Source: Prochlorococcus sp. AG-347-K17 (GTDB taxonomy: Bacteria > Cyanobacteriota > Cyanobacteriia > PCC-6307 > Cyanobiaceae). Taken from it: a stretch of DNA of 64,000 nucleotides. Every line of letters starts with the position of its first letter. Within the stretch, counting starts at the first letter, position 1. The DNA lies in contig QCCE01000001.1 of NCBI GenBank assembly GCA_003281385.1, positions 124,001 through 188,000 of the forward strand, given 5' to 3'. A program made the translations under genes and the position numbers. The notes under the pieces were generated by a model that was not told the DNA's origin, ran no database searches, and saw only the letters and a list, made by a program, of their open reading frames with translations. This document shows, piece after piece, positions 26,587-35,948 of this stretch.

Positions 26587-28425
26587 TCACTCCCATTCGG
26601 GTACTATTTGCTTCAAAATTGAAAGTGATTTATCAATATTATAGTTAATTAATGATTCCTCTATCTTTTCTATTAATGGTAATAATTTTTCATAATTTAT
26701 ATATTTTTCCTCAGCTTTATAAATTAGTGGGTGTGATGTAGCTTTTGAATTATTATCTATTAAAAGTTCTTCAGATAGTTTTTCGCCAGGTCTCAACCCA
26801 GTAAAAACTATTTCCATATCACCATTTAAGTTGTCTTCATTTTTAATTTTAAGACCACTTAAACGTATCATTTGCTTTGCAAGATTAAGAATTTTAATAG
26901 GTTTACCCATATCAAGTAAAAATACCTCTCCTCCTTTTGCAAGAGCCGAAGCTTGTATAACTAATTGAGAGGCTTCTTTAAGAGTCATAAAATAACGTAT
27001 AACCTCTGGATGAGTTACTGTTAGCGGAATGCGCGATTTTATTTGTTTTTTAAAAAGAGGAATTACTGAACCTGAAGAATTTAATACATTACCAAATCTG
27101 ACCATTGAAAAACATGTTTCATCAAATTTGTTGTCAAAAGCCTGAAACAAAATTTCGGATACTCTTTTAGAAGCTCCCATTATATTTTTTGGCCTGACTG
27201 CTTTATCGCTAGAAATTAATATGACTTTAGGGACCTTATAGTAGGATGCAATTTTACAAATAATAAAAGAAGATATGATGTTGTTATATAACCCTTGTAT
27301 TTGATTTTTCTCTACTATGTTTACATGCTTATATGCAGAAGTATGAAAAATCAATTCAACTTTATTTGTTTTAATTAAGTCTTTAATTAAGGCTTTATCA
27401 CAACAATTACCAAGAACAAAAGATATATTATTTTCAATTTCATATTCTTTAAAAATATTTATTATTTCATAAAGATTTTTTTCATTACTATCTAATAAGA
27501 TCAATTTCTTGGGTCCCATTTTAATAATTTGCGAGCTAATCTCACTACCTATTGAACCTCCAGCGCCTGTAATCAGAATTGTTTTATTTTTAATACCTTT
27601 TTTTAATAATTTATTAACAGGTTTGACAATATCTCTTTCAAGTAAATTTTCAATTTCAATTCGCCTAAGGTTACTTATGCTTGCTTTGCCTTTAGTAATT
27701 TCTTCGATTGAGGGGACTTCTAATATTGAAAATCCCAAATCTTGAACTTTGTAGATTATTTGTCTTCTTCTTTCGATTGAAATAGATGGGATTGCCAATA
27801 AAATGTGATCTAATTCATATTTAATCTTTCTTAAATATTCTGATGAATAAATTTTAATACCTCCAATATTCCTCCCCCACAGATTTTTATTGTCATCAAT
27901 AATAAACTTAATCTTGTAATTTCCAACAGTACTTAAAGCATTTATTAATTGAGCCCCTGCCGATCCTGCTCCATAAATAGCGACTATTTGCCCTTCTTTC
28001 TTAGAGCCTGATAAAGATCTTACATAATCTCTCAATCCAATTTTGACTAAGCTGTTTAAATTAAAAATAACAATGTAGAGAAGTGGCCAAATACTTTTTG
28101 GAGGCATTTCAAAATCAAAAAAGTAACCAACTAAAGGAGTCCCAAAAACCAAAAGAAAATTACTTATTAAAGATTTATATATAAAAAAGCTATTTGTGTA
28201 AGTTAATAAACCTCTGTAATATCCAGTAAAAATATAAATGGGAATTGCCAATGTACATATTACTGGAATTATCCATAATGAATTTTGAAAATATTGACTA
28301 AAAGGATTTGAAATTCTTAACCAGAAAGAAAACCAAACAGCAAAAACTAAAATATTTAAATCAACAATTAAAAGAATAACTTTTCTTTTCCATACTTCTA
28401 ATTTTAAGATTCGAGTATAAATCAT
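26587..28425 (-). CDS. Membrane-bound UDP-sugar 4,6-dehydratase (WbpM/PglF/CapD family)
   Basis: A 612-residue protein with four N-terminal membrane helices (about 15-130), a first Rossmann-like domain opening with YGAGSAGAQL near 150, and a catalytic SDR domain with TGAGGSIGSEI near 286-296. The catalytic site carries methionine instead of tyrosine in SSDKAVRPKNIMGASK, the pattern of large FlaA1/WbpM/PglF 4,6-dehydratases that make UDP-2-acetamido-4-keto-2,4,6-trideoxy-hexose from UDP-GlcNAc. Together with the PglE- and PglD-like genes near 35-37 kb it could make UDP-diacetamidobacillosamine. ATG start. Confidence 0.92.
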   Translation of the reverse strand: MIYTRILKLEVWKRKVILLIVDLNILVFAVWFSFWLRISNPFSQYFQNSLWIIPVICTLAIPIYIFTGYYRGLLTYTNSFFIYKSLISNFLLVFGTPLVGYFFDFEMPPKSIWPLLYIVIFNLNSLVKIGLRDYVRSLSGSKKEGQIVAIYGAGSAGAQLINALSTVGNYKIKFIIDDNKNLWGRNIGGIKIYSSEYLRKIKYELDHILLAIPSISIERRRQIIYKVQDLGFSILEVPSIEEITKGKASISNLRRIEIENLLERDIVKPVNKLLKKGIKNKTILITGAGGSIGSEISSQIIKMGPKKLILLDSNEKNLYEIINIFKEYEIENNISFVLGNCCDKALIKDLIKTNKVELIFHTSAYKHVNIVEKNQIQGLYNNIISSFIICKIASYYKVPKVILISSDKAVRPKNIMGASKRVSEILFQAFDNKFDETCFSMVRFGNVLNSSGSVIPLFKKQIKSRIPLTVTHPEVIRYFMTLKEASQLVIQASALAKGGEVFLLDMGKPIKILNLAKQMIRLSGLKIKNEDNLNGDMEIVFTGLRPGEKLSEELLIDNNSKATSHPLIYKAEEKYINYEKLLPLIEKIEESLINYNIDKSLSILKQIVPEWE

Positions 28426-28500
28426 TAATTATTAGAAATTTATAAACCTTTTTTTATTTTAGGTTATCCAATAAGCTTATAACTAAGATCTGAATTTAAA

Positions 28501-29103
28501 ATGAAACAACATGAGAATTTTAATACTTTGAGCATTCATCCGACGTCAATAATAGATCAAGGAGCAATAATTGGAGAAGACACAAAAATCTGGCACTGGA
28601 CACACATCTGCTCTGGTGCCGAAATTGGTAGAAACTGTTCATTAGGGCAAAATGTATTTGTTGGGAACAAAGTAAAAATTGGAAATAATACAAAAATACA
28701 AAACAATGTTTCTATTTTTGATAATGTAATTATTGAAAAAAACGTTTTTTGTGGACCAAGCATGGTTTTTACAAATGTTTATAACCCGAGATCTGAAGTA
28801 AACAGAAAAAAAGAGTACCGATTGACGATTATCAGAGAGGGAGCAACTCTAGGAGCAAATTGTACAATTATTTGTGGAGTTACTGTAGGTAAATATGCTT
28901 TTATTGGTGCAGGGACTGTTGTTAATAAAAATGTTAAAGATTTTGCTTTAATGGTAGGAGTACCTGCAAAACAAATTGGATGGATGAGCTCTTATGGAGA
29001 AAGGATTAACCTACCTTTATACGGAGAGGGGTTTTGGGAATGTCACAAAACTGGCGACCGATATCAACTCAAGGGTGATCTAATAAGTCATACTAAAGGA
29101 TAA
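28501..29103 (+). CDS. wbpD: WbpD-like N-acetyltransferase (left-handed beta-helix)
   Basis: A 200-residue acyltransferase with many hexapeptide repeats (about 16-150, for example [20 protein letters not shown]) followed by a coil. It resembles WbpD/WlbB, which acetylate the 3-amino group of UDP-2-acetamido-3-amino-glucuronate. [16 protein letters not shown] near 91-106 is the variable loop typical of the family. It starts with ATG, 12 bases upstream of the aminotransferase gene, giving a wbpD-wbpE-wbpA order. Confidence 0.88.
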   Translation: MKQHENFNTLSIHPTSIIDQGAIIGEDTKIWHWTHICSGAEIGRNCSLGQNVFVGNKVKIGNNTKIQNNVSIFDNVIIEKNVFCGPSMVFTNVYNPRSEVNRKKEYRLTIIREGATLGANCTIICGVTVGKYAFIGAGTVVNKNVKDFALMVGVPAKQIGWMSSYGERINLPLYGEGFWECHKTGDRYQLKGDLISHTKG

Positions 29104-29115
29104 CTAATATTAATA

Positions 29116-30270
29116 ATGGAATTTATCAATCTTAATGCTCAACAACAAAAGTTAACACCAAAGGGTATAACCCTAAGAGAGGATATTGAACAAAGAATTA
29201 AATCAGTTTTAGACCATGGGAAATATATTTTAGGGCCTGAAGTTTTGCAGCTTGAGAATGCCTTAGCGGCATATACTGGGGTTAAATATTGTATTGGAGT
29301 TTCAAGTGGAACCGATGCTCTATTAGTGGCACTAATGGCAATAGGAATTAAGCCTGGTGATGAAGTAATTACAACTCCATTTTCCTTCTTCTCAACTGTC
29401 GAAACAATCTTACTTTTAGGAGCAAAACCAGTTTTTGTAGACATTGATGTAAATACTTACAACATAGATCCAGAAAAAATAGAGATTGCCATATCAAATA
29501 AAACAAAAGCTATTATTGCCGTAAGCCTTTATGGCCAGCCTGCTGATTTCAATAAAATTAATAAAATTGGGGAGGATTATAAACTTGCAATTATTGAAGA
29601 CGGAGCTCAATCTTTTGGTTCAAAACATAATCAAAGAAGAAGTAGTGGATTATCTACCATTGGTACAACAAGCTTCTTCCCGTCTAAACCTCTAGGATGT
29701 TACGGAGATGGCGGGGCCTGTTTCACTAATAATGAAGAATTAGCAATAAAAATGAGAGAGATATCAGTTCACGGACAGAACAAGAGATATTCCCATAACC
29801 AAATAGGTATAAATGGTCGATTAGATACTATACAGGCAGCAATTCTTCTTGCGAAATTAAGTATATTTGATTTCGAAGTTGAAGCAAGAATGACAATTGG
29901 CAATAAATATACGAAGAAACTTAAAAATATGGGTGTTTGCACAACACCTTTTATTTCTTCAGAAAATACCAGTGTGTATGCGCAATATACAATTCAAATT
30001 GAAAATAGAGATAAAGTTATTAAAAAAATGAAAACTAAAGGAATTCCAACTTCTATACATTATCCTTCTTTGCTATCTGATCAAGAGGCATTAAACACAA
30101 AAACAAAAAATATAATAAAAAATATTTTCACAAAAAATCTATATAAGAGTAAGGAACTAAATAATGCAAAATCAATAACAAAAAAAGTCATGAGTTTACC
30201 TATGCATCCTTATTTAAGCGATGATGATCAAGATCTTGTTGTTAATAACTTAATAGAATCGATTAATTAA
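29116..30270 (+). CDS. wbpE: WbpE-like PLP sugar aminotransferase (DegT/DnrJ/EryC1/StrS)
   Basis: A 384-residue pyridoxal-phosphate aminotransferase. The Schiff-base lysine is K191 in FFPSKPLGCYGDGGA. SSGTDALLVAL near 63-73 and EDGAQSFG near 161-168 bind cofactor. It most resembles WbpE/WlbC, which transfer an amino group to C3 of UDP-2-acetamido-3-keto-glucuronate. Adjacent wbpD-like and wbpA-like genes support this. ATG start. Confidence 0.9.
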   Translation: MEFINLNAQQQKLTPKGITLREDIEQRIKSVLDHGKYILGPEVLQLENALAAYTGVKYCIGVSSGTDALLVALMAIGIKPGDEVITTPFSFFSTVETILLLGAKPVFVDIDVNTYNIDPEKIEIAISNKTKAIIAVSLYGQPADFNKINKIGEDYKLAIIEDGAQSFGSKHNQRRSSGLSTIGTTSFFPSKPLGCYGDGGACFTNNEELAIKMREISVHGQNKRYSHNQIGINGRLDTIQAAILLAKLSIFDFEVEARMTIGNKYTKKLKNMGVCTTPFISSENTSVYAQYTIQIENRDKVIKKMKTKGIPTSIHYPSLLSDQEALNTKTKNIIKNIFTKNLYKSKELNNAKSITKKVMSLPMHPYLSDDDQDLVVNNLIESIN

Positions 30271-30280
30271 TTCTTAAAAA

Positions 30281-31600
30281 ATGAAATCTTCTAAATCATT
30301 CACGAGTTTATTAAATTTATTCAAAAATAAAAAGGCTGAAATTGGCATTATAGGAATGGGTTATGTAGGTTTACCCTTGGCTATAGCTTATGCAGATAAA
30401 GGTTTCAAGGTTTTAGGAATAGATATAGATAATAAAAAAGTTGAAAAAATTAATAAGTCTATCAGTTATATCAATCATATTTCTTCAAAAAAATTAAAAA
30501 ATTTAGTTAACTCTAAGCATTTAAAAGCAACTTCAAATTTTAATGAAGTAAGTAATTTAGATGCAATTATTCTTTGTCTACCAACACCACTTAACAAATA
30601 CAGAGAACCTGATTTAAGTTTTATAAAAAATACTTTACATTCTATAAAACCTTTTCTCAAAAGAGGTCAGGTTTTAAGTTTAGAAAGTACTACTTATCCA
30701 GGTACTACTAAAGAGGAAATTCTCCCTTTTATAAGAAGTTGCGGATTTAATATTGGTGAAGATTTCTTCCTAATTTATTCACCAGAAAGAGAGGATCCAG
30801 GTAACAAGGATTTTCATACTTGTAATATTCCAAAAGTTTTAGGTGGGATAACATCAAACTGCAACGAAATTGGAATTTCTTTGTATAAGCCAGTAATCTC
30901 AGAGATCGTGGAAGTTAAAGATACTTCTACAGCAGAAATGACAAAATTATTGGAAAATATTCATAGAGCAGTAAATATTGGTTTAATGAACGAATTAAAA
31001 CCATTAGCAGATAAAATGGGAATAGATTTATATGAAGTTATAAGAGCTGCTTCAACTAAACCTTTTGGCTTTGTTGCATATTACCCAGGCCCTGGACTTG
31101 GAGGCCATTGTATACCAATTGATCCGTTTTACTTAACATGGAAAGCTAGGGAATATGGAATGCATACAAGATTTATAGAATTGGCTGGGGAAATAAATTC
31201 CGCAATGCCACATTATGTAGTAAGTCAAACCAGTAATGCCTTAAATAAGCGAGGGAAACCTTTAAAGGATAGTAAGATTTTAATTCTTGGTATTAGTTAC
31301 AAAAAAAATATTGATGATCTAAGAGAATCACCTTCACTAGTAATTATTGATTTATTAAATAATAAAGGAGCTAAAGTAGATTACTGCGATCCATATTTCG
31401 AAGATTTACCAAAAACAAGAAAATTCCAATTCAATTTAAAAAGAATTGATTTATCTGAAGAAAATCTAAAGCAGGCTGATGCCGTTATAGTATCTACTGA
31501 TCATGATTTGTTTGATTATGCATTGATAAAGAGATTTAGCAAACTGATAATTGATACGCGTGGAAGATTTAAACCAGAAAATAATATAATAAGAGGATAA
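30281..31600 (+). CDS. wbpA: UDP-N-acetylglucosamine 6-dehydrogenase (WbpA-like)
   Basis: A 439-residue NAD-dependent nucleotide-sugar dehydrogenase. Rossmann GMGYVGLPLA is at 25-34 and catalytic C277 lies in GPGLGGHCIPIDPFYL. ESTTYPGTT near 135-143 and the C-terminal SYKKNIDDLRESPSL complete the family picture. The GGHCIPIDPFY variant is typical of WbpA/WecC enzymes acting on N-acetylated sugars, distinct from the GGSCFKKD form of the nearby ugd. It should make UDP-GlcNAcA, the first intermediate for the WbpB/E/D steps. Confidence 0.92.
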   Translation: MKSSKSFTSLLNLFKNKKAEIGIIGMGYVGLPLAIAYADKGFKVLGIDIDNKKVEKINKSISYINHISSKKLKNLVNSKHLKATSNFNEVSNLDAIILCLPTPLNKYREPDLSFIKNTLHSIKPFLKRGQVLSLESTTYPGTTKEEILPFIRSCGFNIGEDFFLIYSPEREDPGNKDFHTCNIPKVLGGITSNCNEIGISLYKPVISEIVEVKDTSTAEMTKLLENIHRAVNIGLMNELKPLADKMGIDLYEVIRAASTKPFGFVAYYPGPGLGGHCIPIDPFYLTWKAREYGMHTRFIELAGEINSAMPHYVVSQTSNALNKRGKPLKDSKILILGISYKKNIDDLRESPSLVIIDLLNNKGAKVDYCDPYFEDLPKTRKFQFNLKRIDLSEENLKQADAVIVSTDHDLFDYALIKRFSKLIIDTRGRFKPENNIIRG

Positions 31601-31633
31601 ATTTTAATTTTCTAAAAATATTTTTTTTATTTT

Positions 31634-33472
31634 ATGTGCGGATTAATTGGAGTTATATCTAAAGAAAAAATATCAACAAAAGATCTTTGGGAAATATCAA
31701 AAGATGCGGAAAGGAGGGGTCTTGATTCGAGTGGTATTTTATTTAATAGTGATCAAAATATTTTCCTAAAGAGATCTGATAAATCTCTTACTAAATTAAT
31801 AAGCATTTCAAATTTTAGTAAAACCCAATTTGTTATCGGACATAGCAGATTAATTACAAATAGTTTCGCTGAGAATCAGCCTGTTAAAAGAAAATTTATT
31901 TATGTTATTCACAATGGCATAATATTGAATCATAATGAAATATGGGAAAAATTAAATCTTAAACCATATCAAAAAATTGATACTGAAGCTCTAGCAGGAA
32001 TAGTAGAAAAAAACTTAATTGAAAGTAAAAAATATTCTAAAAAGATTAATTACATTGAAATTTTTGAGAAAATAAAAAAATATTCAAAAGGAACAATTGC
32101 CTGTGCAATTGTTATCCCCAAATTAGGTAAACTGCTCTTATATTCAAATAATGGAAGTTTATATATAGGTAAAAAAAATAAACAGATTATTTTCAGTTCA
32201 GAAAAATATATTCTTGAAAAGCTATCCTGTAAAAAAATTTGTCAGATTCGCGAGGAAGGTAAATTAATTGATATACCTAAAATATATAAAGAACCAATAA
32301 TAATAGAAAATAATGAAAAAAGATTAAATCTTGTGCCAAAATTAGGTAAATCTATATCACTTGAGAAATTATTACATCATGAAAAAAATAACTTGAAGAG
32401 ATGTTCAAAATGCATTTTACCAGAAACCATGCCTTATATTTCTTTTGATAAAAATAATATTTGTAATTATTGCAAGAATTATAAAATTAGAAATAACCCT
32501 AAGCCCAAAAAAGAGTTAACTAAATTACTTAAAAATTATTTAAATAAGAAGGGGGAAAACTGCATAGTTCCATTTTCCGGAGGAAGAGATAGTTGCTATG
32601 CTCTTCATATAATAATAAATGAATTAGGTCTAAAACCAATAACGTATACATACGACTGGGGAATGGTTACAGACTTGGGAAGAAGAAATATAAGTAGAAT
32701 GTCCTCAATTTTGGGGGTAGAGAATATTATTGTAGCCGCTAATATTGAAGAGAAAAGAAAAAATATAAGGATAAACCTAGAAGCCTGGTTAAAATCTCCA
32801 CATTTAGGAATGATAAGCTTACTTACCGCTGGAGATAAACATTTTTTTCAACACATAGAGTCTGTTAAAAAGCGGACAAATATCAAATTAAATCTATGGG
32901 GTATAAATCCATTAGAAGTTACACATTTTAAATCAGGCTTTTTAGGTATAAAACCAGATTTTGAAGAAAAAAGAGTTTATAGTCATGGATTATCGAAACA
33001 GATTACATATCAAAAATTAAGACTAAAAGAAATGATAAAAAATCCATCTTATTTAAATTCATCACTTATAGATACAATGTTGGGTGAATATTTTAGAAGT
33101 TTCAAGAAAAAAACTGATTATTTTCATCTATATGATTATTGGAAATGGGATGAAAATCTAATAAATAATACTTTAACTAATCAATATGGGTGGGAATTAG
33201 CCCCTGATACTACTACCACCTGGAGGATAGGAGATGGTACTGCTGCTTTTTATAATTATATATACTTTAAAGTAGCTGGTTTTACTGAACATGACACCTT
33301 TAGAAGCAATCAAATTAGAGAAGGTGATATTACAAGAACAGAGGCTTTAAACTTAATAGAAAAAGAAAATTTACCAAGATTTCCCAATATAAAATGGTAC
33401 TTAGATGCAGTTGGATTAGATTTCGAAGAAGTCATAAAAATAATAAACAATATCAAGCCAATCTTTAATTGA
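31634..33472 (+). CDS. Class II glutaminase fused to WbpG-like N-acetyl sugar amidotransferase
   Basis: A 612-residue two-domain protein. Residues 1-215 are a class II glutamine amidotransferase domain: catalytic Cys2 (MCGLIGV), R72 in GHSRL, NQP at 81-83 and HNGI at 93-96. Residues 255-612 are a PP-loop ATPase of the WbpG type: zinc-type cysteines C257/C260/C277/C280, then the ATP-binding SGGRDS at 315-320. It could hydrolyse glutamine and use the ammonia within one chain, analogous to asparagine synthase, to turn a sugar acetamido group into acetamidino. ATG start; overlaps the next gene start by one base. Exact substrate is unknown. Confidence 0.85.
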   Translation: MCGLIGVISKEKISTKDLWEISKDAERRGLDSSGILFNSDQNIFLKRSDKSLTKLISISNFSKTQFVIGHSRLITNSFAENQPVKRKFIYVIHNGIILNHNEIWEKLNLKPYQKIDTEALAGIVEKNLIESKKYSKKINYIEIFEKIKKYSKGTIACAIVIPKLGKLLLYSNNGSLYIGKKNKQIIFSSEKYILEKLSCKKICQIREEGKLIDIPKIYKEPIIIENNEKRLNLVPKLGKSISLEKLLHHEKNNLKRCSKCILPETMPYISFDKNNICNYCKNYKIRNNPKPKKELTKLLKNYLNKKGENCIVPFSGGRDSCYALHIIINELGLKPITYTYDWGMVTDLGRRNISRMSSILGVENIIVAANIEEKRKNIRINLEAWLKSPHLGMISLLTAGDKHFFQHIESVKKRTNIKLNLWGINPLEVTHFKSGFLGIKPDFEEKRVYSHGLSKQITYQKLRLKEMIKNPSYLNSSLIDTMLGEYFRSFKKKTDYFHLYDYWKWDENLINNTLTNQYGWELAPDTTTTWRIGDGTAAFYNYIYFKVAGFTEHDTFRSNQIREGDITRTEALNLIEKENLPRFPNIKWYLDAVGLDFEEVIKIINNIKPIFN

Positions 33473-34680
33473 TGAAATCAATTTGGTATATATCAAAATA
33501 TGTAAAAACATCACATATAGGTAATAGTGGTGCAAGAGGATTTTTTCTTTTGGATGAACTATCTAAAAGGGGTTATGATTGCACTATATTTTCTTCATAT
33601 CCCTTTAAATATTCAAAAAAATTTAAAAAAGTTATTGTAAATATAAAAAGAAATTTTAAATATGTTTATTTAAATTCATATAAATACAAAAATTCAAATT
33701 CAATTTCTAGAGTAATTAGTTGGTTAGATTTTGAAATTAAACTTTTATTTTTAAAAAAGAAATATTTATCTAAACCTGACGTAATTATAGTTTCAAGTTT
33801 ATCCTTACTTACAATAATAAATGGACTTTTTTTAAAAAAAAAATATTCATGTAAATTATTTTTTGAAGTAAGAGACATATGGCCTTTAACACTAGTTGAA
33901 GAAGGTGGATTTCATAATAAAAATTTTTTAATATATTTACTAAAAATAATAGAAATTGTTGGATATAAGTATTCGGATCATATTATAGGTACGATGCCAA
34001 ACTTAAAAGAACATGTTGATAATGTTCTTGGTTTCCCAAAAAAAGTTTCCTGTATACCTATTGGATTTGATATCAAAGAAACGTCTAAATCAAGTAAAAT
34101 TAATAAAAATATTAAAAATCTTATACCAAAGAATAAATTTATAATTGGATATTTTGGAGGTATAGGCATATCAAATGCACTTGATACTTTCTTCGAATCT
34201 ATAAAAAAACTGGAAAATAATGAAGAAATTCATTTTATTGTTGCTGGGGAAGGCGATTTAAGAAAAAATTATTATGAGCAAACTGAACATTTAAAAAATA
34301 TAACATTTTTACCCATGATTAAAAAAAAATTCATTTACTCCCTTATGTCTTTTTGTGATCTTTTATATTTCAGTACTAATAATTCCAAAGTATGGGACTA
34401 TGGTCAATCTTTAAATAAAGTTGTTGATTATATGCTAGCAGGTATACCAATTATTGGATCATATGATGGTTATAAGTCAATGATTAATGAATCTGGATGT
34501 GGAGAATTTATAAAGCCAAATGATATTGATCAACATTTAAAAAATTTTTTAAAATACAAAAATATGCCTATACAAGATAGAAAAAATTTAGGTAATAAAG
34601 GTAAAAAATGGATCATTCAAAATAGATCTTATAAAAAACTAAGCTATTTTTTATCAGAAATCATTTCAAAAAATACTTAA
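33472..34680 (+). CDS. Glycosyltransferase family 4 (WbuB-like)
   Basis: A 402-residue GT-B glycosyltransferase. The linker segment FFEVRDIWPLTLVEEGG near 122-138 is typical of WbuB-like N-acetyl-amino-sugar transferases. The donor domain begins near IGYFGGIGISNALDTF, and the C-terminal half includes AGIPIIGSYDG. Its ATG overlaps the TGA of the amidotransferase fusion (TGATG), suggesting coupled translation. The PglC-like transferase gene follows immediately, so this may add the second sugar of a repeat unit. Confidence 0.87.
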   Translation: MKSIWYISKYVKTSHIGNSGARGFFLLDELSKRGYDCTIFSSYPFKYSKKFKKVIVNIKRNFKYVYLNSYKYKNSNSISRVISWLDFEIKLLFLKKKYLSKPDVIIVSSLSLLTIINGLFLKKKYSCKLFFEVRDIWPLTLVEEGGFHNKNFLIYLLKIIEIVGYKYSDHIIGTMPNLKEHVDNVLGFPKKVSCIPIGFDIKETSKSSKINKNIKNLIPKNKFIIGYFGGIGISNALDTFFESIKKLENNEEIHFIVAGEGDLRKNYYEQTEHLKNITFLPMIKKKFIYSLMSFCDLLYFSTNNSKVWDYGQSLNKVVDYMLAGIPIIGSYDGYKSMINESGCGEFIKPNDIDQHLKNFLKYKNMPIQDRKNLGNKGKKWIIQNRSYKKLSYFLSEIISKNT

Positions 34681-35289
34681 ATGAATTATTTAAGAATAAA
34701 ATATTTTTTTGACAAATTTTTTGCTTTGATGGGATTAATTCTTTTATTCCCATTATTAATAGTTATTGGATTAGTAATAAAATTCAATTTAGGAAAACCT
34801 ATTTTTTTTATTCAAAAAAGACCAGGTTTAAAAGAAAAATTTTTTTATCTAATAAAGTTCAGAACTATGAATAGTAAAAAAGATAAATTTGGTAATTTAT
34901 TTAGTGATGATGAAAGACTTACATCTCTTGGCAAATGGTTAAGAAAAACATCGATTGACGAAATACCTTCTTTAATAAATATTATTAAGGGTGAAATGAG
35001 TTTTGTTGGCCCGAGACCATTACTAGCCGAATATCTAAATTTATATTCGGATTTTGAAAGGAAAAGACACTCTGTAAAACCAGGTCTGACTGGATTAGCC
35101 CAAATAAAAGGAAGGAATAATTTATCTTGGAAAAAAAAATTTGAATATGATATTTTATATGTAGATAACATTTCTTTTATTTTAGATTTAAAAATTTTTC
35201 TTTTAACTTTTTTAAAAGTATTTAAAAGAGAAGGAATATATCCAAAAGATAAAAAAATTGTCATCCCTTTCAAAGGTCATAATGAATAA
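34681..35289 (+). CDS. PglC-like initiating phosphoglycosyltransferase
   Basis: A 202-residue monotopic phosphoglycosyltransferase that moves a sugar-1-phosphate from a UDP-sugar to undecaprenyl phosphate to start glycan assembly. A re-entrant hydrophobic helix lies at 15-34. KFRTMN at 59-64 and the catalytic pair D93-E94 in SIDEIPSLIN are followed by SFVGPRPLL and GLTGLAQIKGRN. The small size and lack of a multi-helix N-terminal domain match PglC. It starts at the base after the preceding stop. Neighbouring PglD- and PglE-like genes suggest a diacetamido-trideoxy sugar donor. Confidence 0.92.
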   Translation: MNYLRIKYFFDKFFALMGLILLFPLLIVIGLVIKFNLGKPIFFIQKRPGLKEKFFYLIKFRTMNSKKDKFGNLFSDDERLTSLGKWLRKTSIDEIPSLINIIKGEMSFVGPRPLLAEYLNLYSDFERKRHSVKPGLTGLAQIKGRNNLSWKKKFEYDILYVDNISFILDLKIFLLTFLKVFKREGIYPKDKKIVIPFKGHNE

Positions 35290-35295
35290 TTTATT

Positions 35296-35943
35296 TTGGA
35301 AAAAAAACTTTTAATTTTAGGATGTGGTGGCCATGGTAAGGTAGTTGCAGATATTGCAGAAAAATGTGCATATTTTAAAGACATCTCTTTCCTAGATAAA
35401 AAAAGTTTAAGCAAATATTCTAGATATACAGTTTTTGACAATAAAATTATAGGAGATATTAATGAAGAAAATATTGAGAAATTTTCCAAAGAATATACAC
35501 ATTTTTTTGTTGGGATTGGAGACAATAAAGTTCGTATTCAATGGTTAAAAATAATTAAAAGAATGAATATTAAAATAACAAAAATAATAGATCCATCCGC
35601 CGAGATTTCTAAATATTCTGAGATAGATGAAGGAACATTTATAAATAAAAATACTGTAATTCAATGTGATTCTAAAATAAAATCTGGTTCTATATTAAAT
35701 ACTTCATCTACTATTGATCACGACTGCATAATTGGAGAAGGTACGCATATTTCCCCTGGTGTGAATATAGCTGGAAATGTAAAAGTTGGGAAAAATTGTT
35801 GGATTGGTATTGGATCAAAGATAGTACAAAATATAAAAATCGGAAATAACGTTATAGTTGGAGGTGGTTCATTAGTTTTAAATAATATCCCAAATGATGT
35901 TATGGTTTTTGGGAGTCCATCGAAGATTATAAAAAATATTTGA
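35296..35943 (+). CDS. PglD-like sugar N-acetyltransferase (NeuD/PglD family)
   Basis: A 215-residue enzyme with a small N-terminal Rossmann-like domain (LILGCGGHGKVVADI at 6-20) and a left-handed beta-helix of hexapeptide repeats from about 100. H142 in TIDHDCIIGEG matches the catalytic histidine of PglD, which acetylates the C4 amine of UDP-4-amino-sugar. Start is TTG; an out-of-frame ATG lies just upstream. The PglE-like aminotransferase gene begins five bases later. Confidence 0.88.
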   Translation: MEKKLLILGCGGHGKVVADIAEKCAYFKDISFLDKKSLSKYSRYTVFDNKIIGDINEENIEKFSKEYTHFFVGIGDNKVRIQWLKIIKRMNIKITKIIDPSAEISKYSEIDEGTFINKNTVIQCDSKIKSGSILNTSSTIDHDCIIGEGTHISPGVNIAGNVKVGKNCWIGIGSKIVQNIKIGNNVIVGGGSLVLNNIPNDVMVFGSPSKIIKNI

Positions 35944-35948
35944 TTTAA

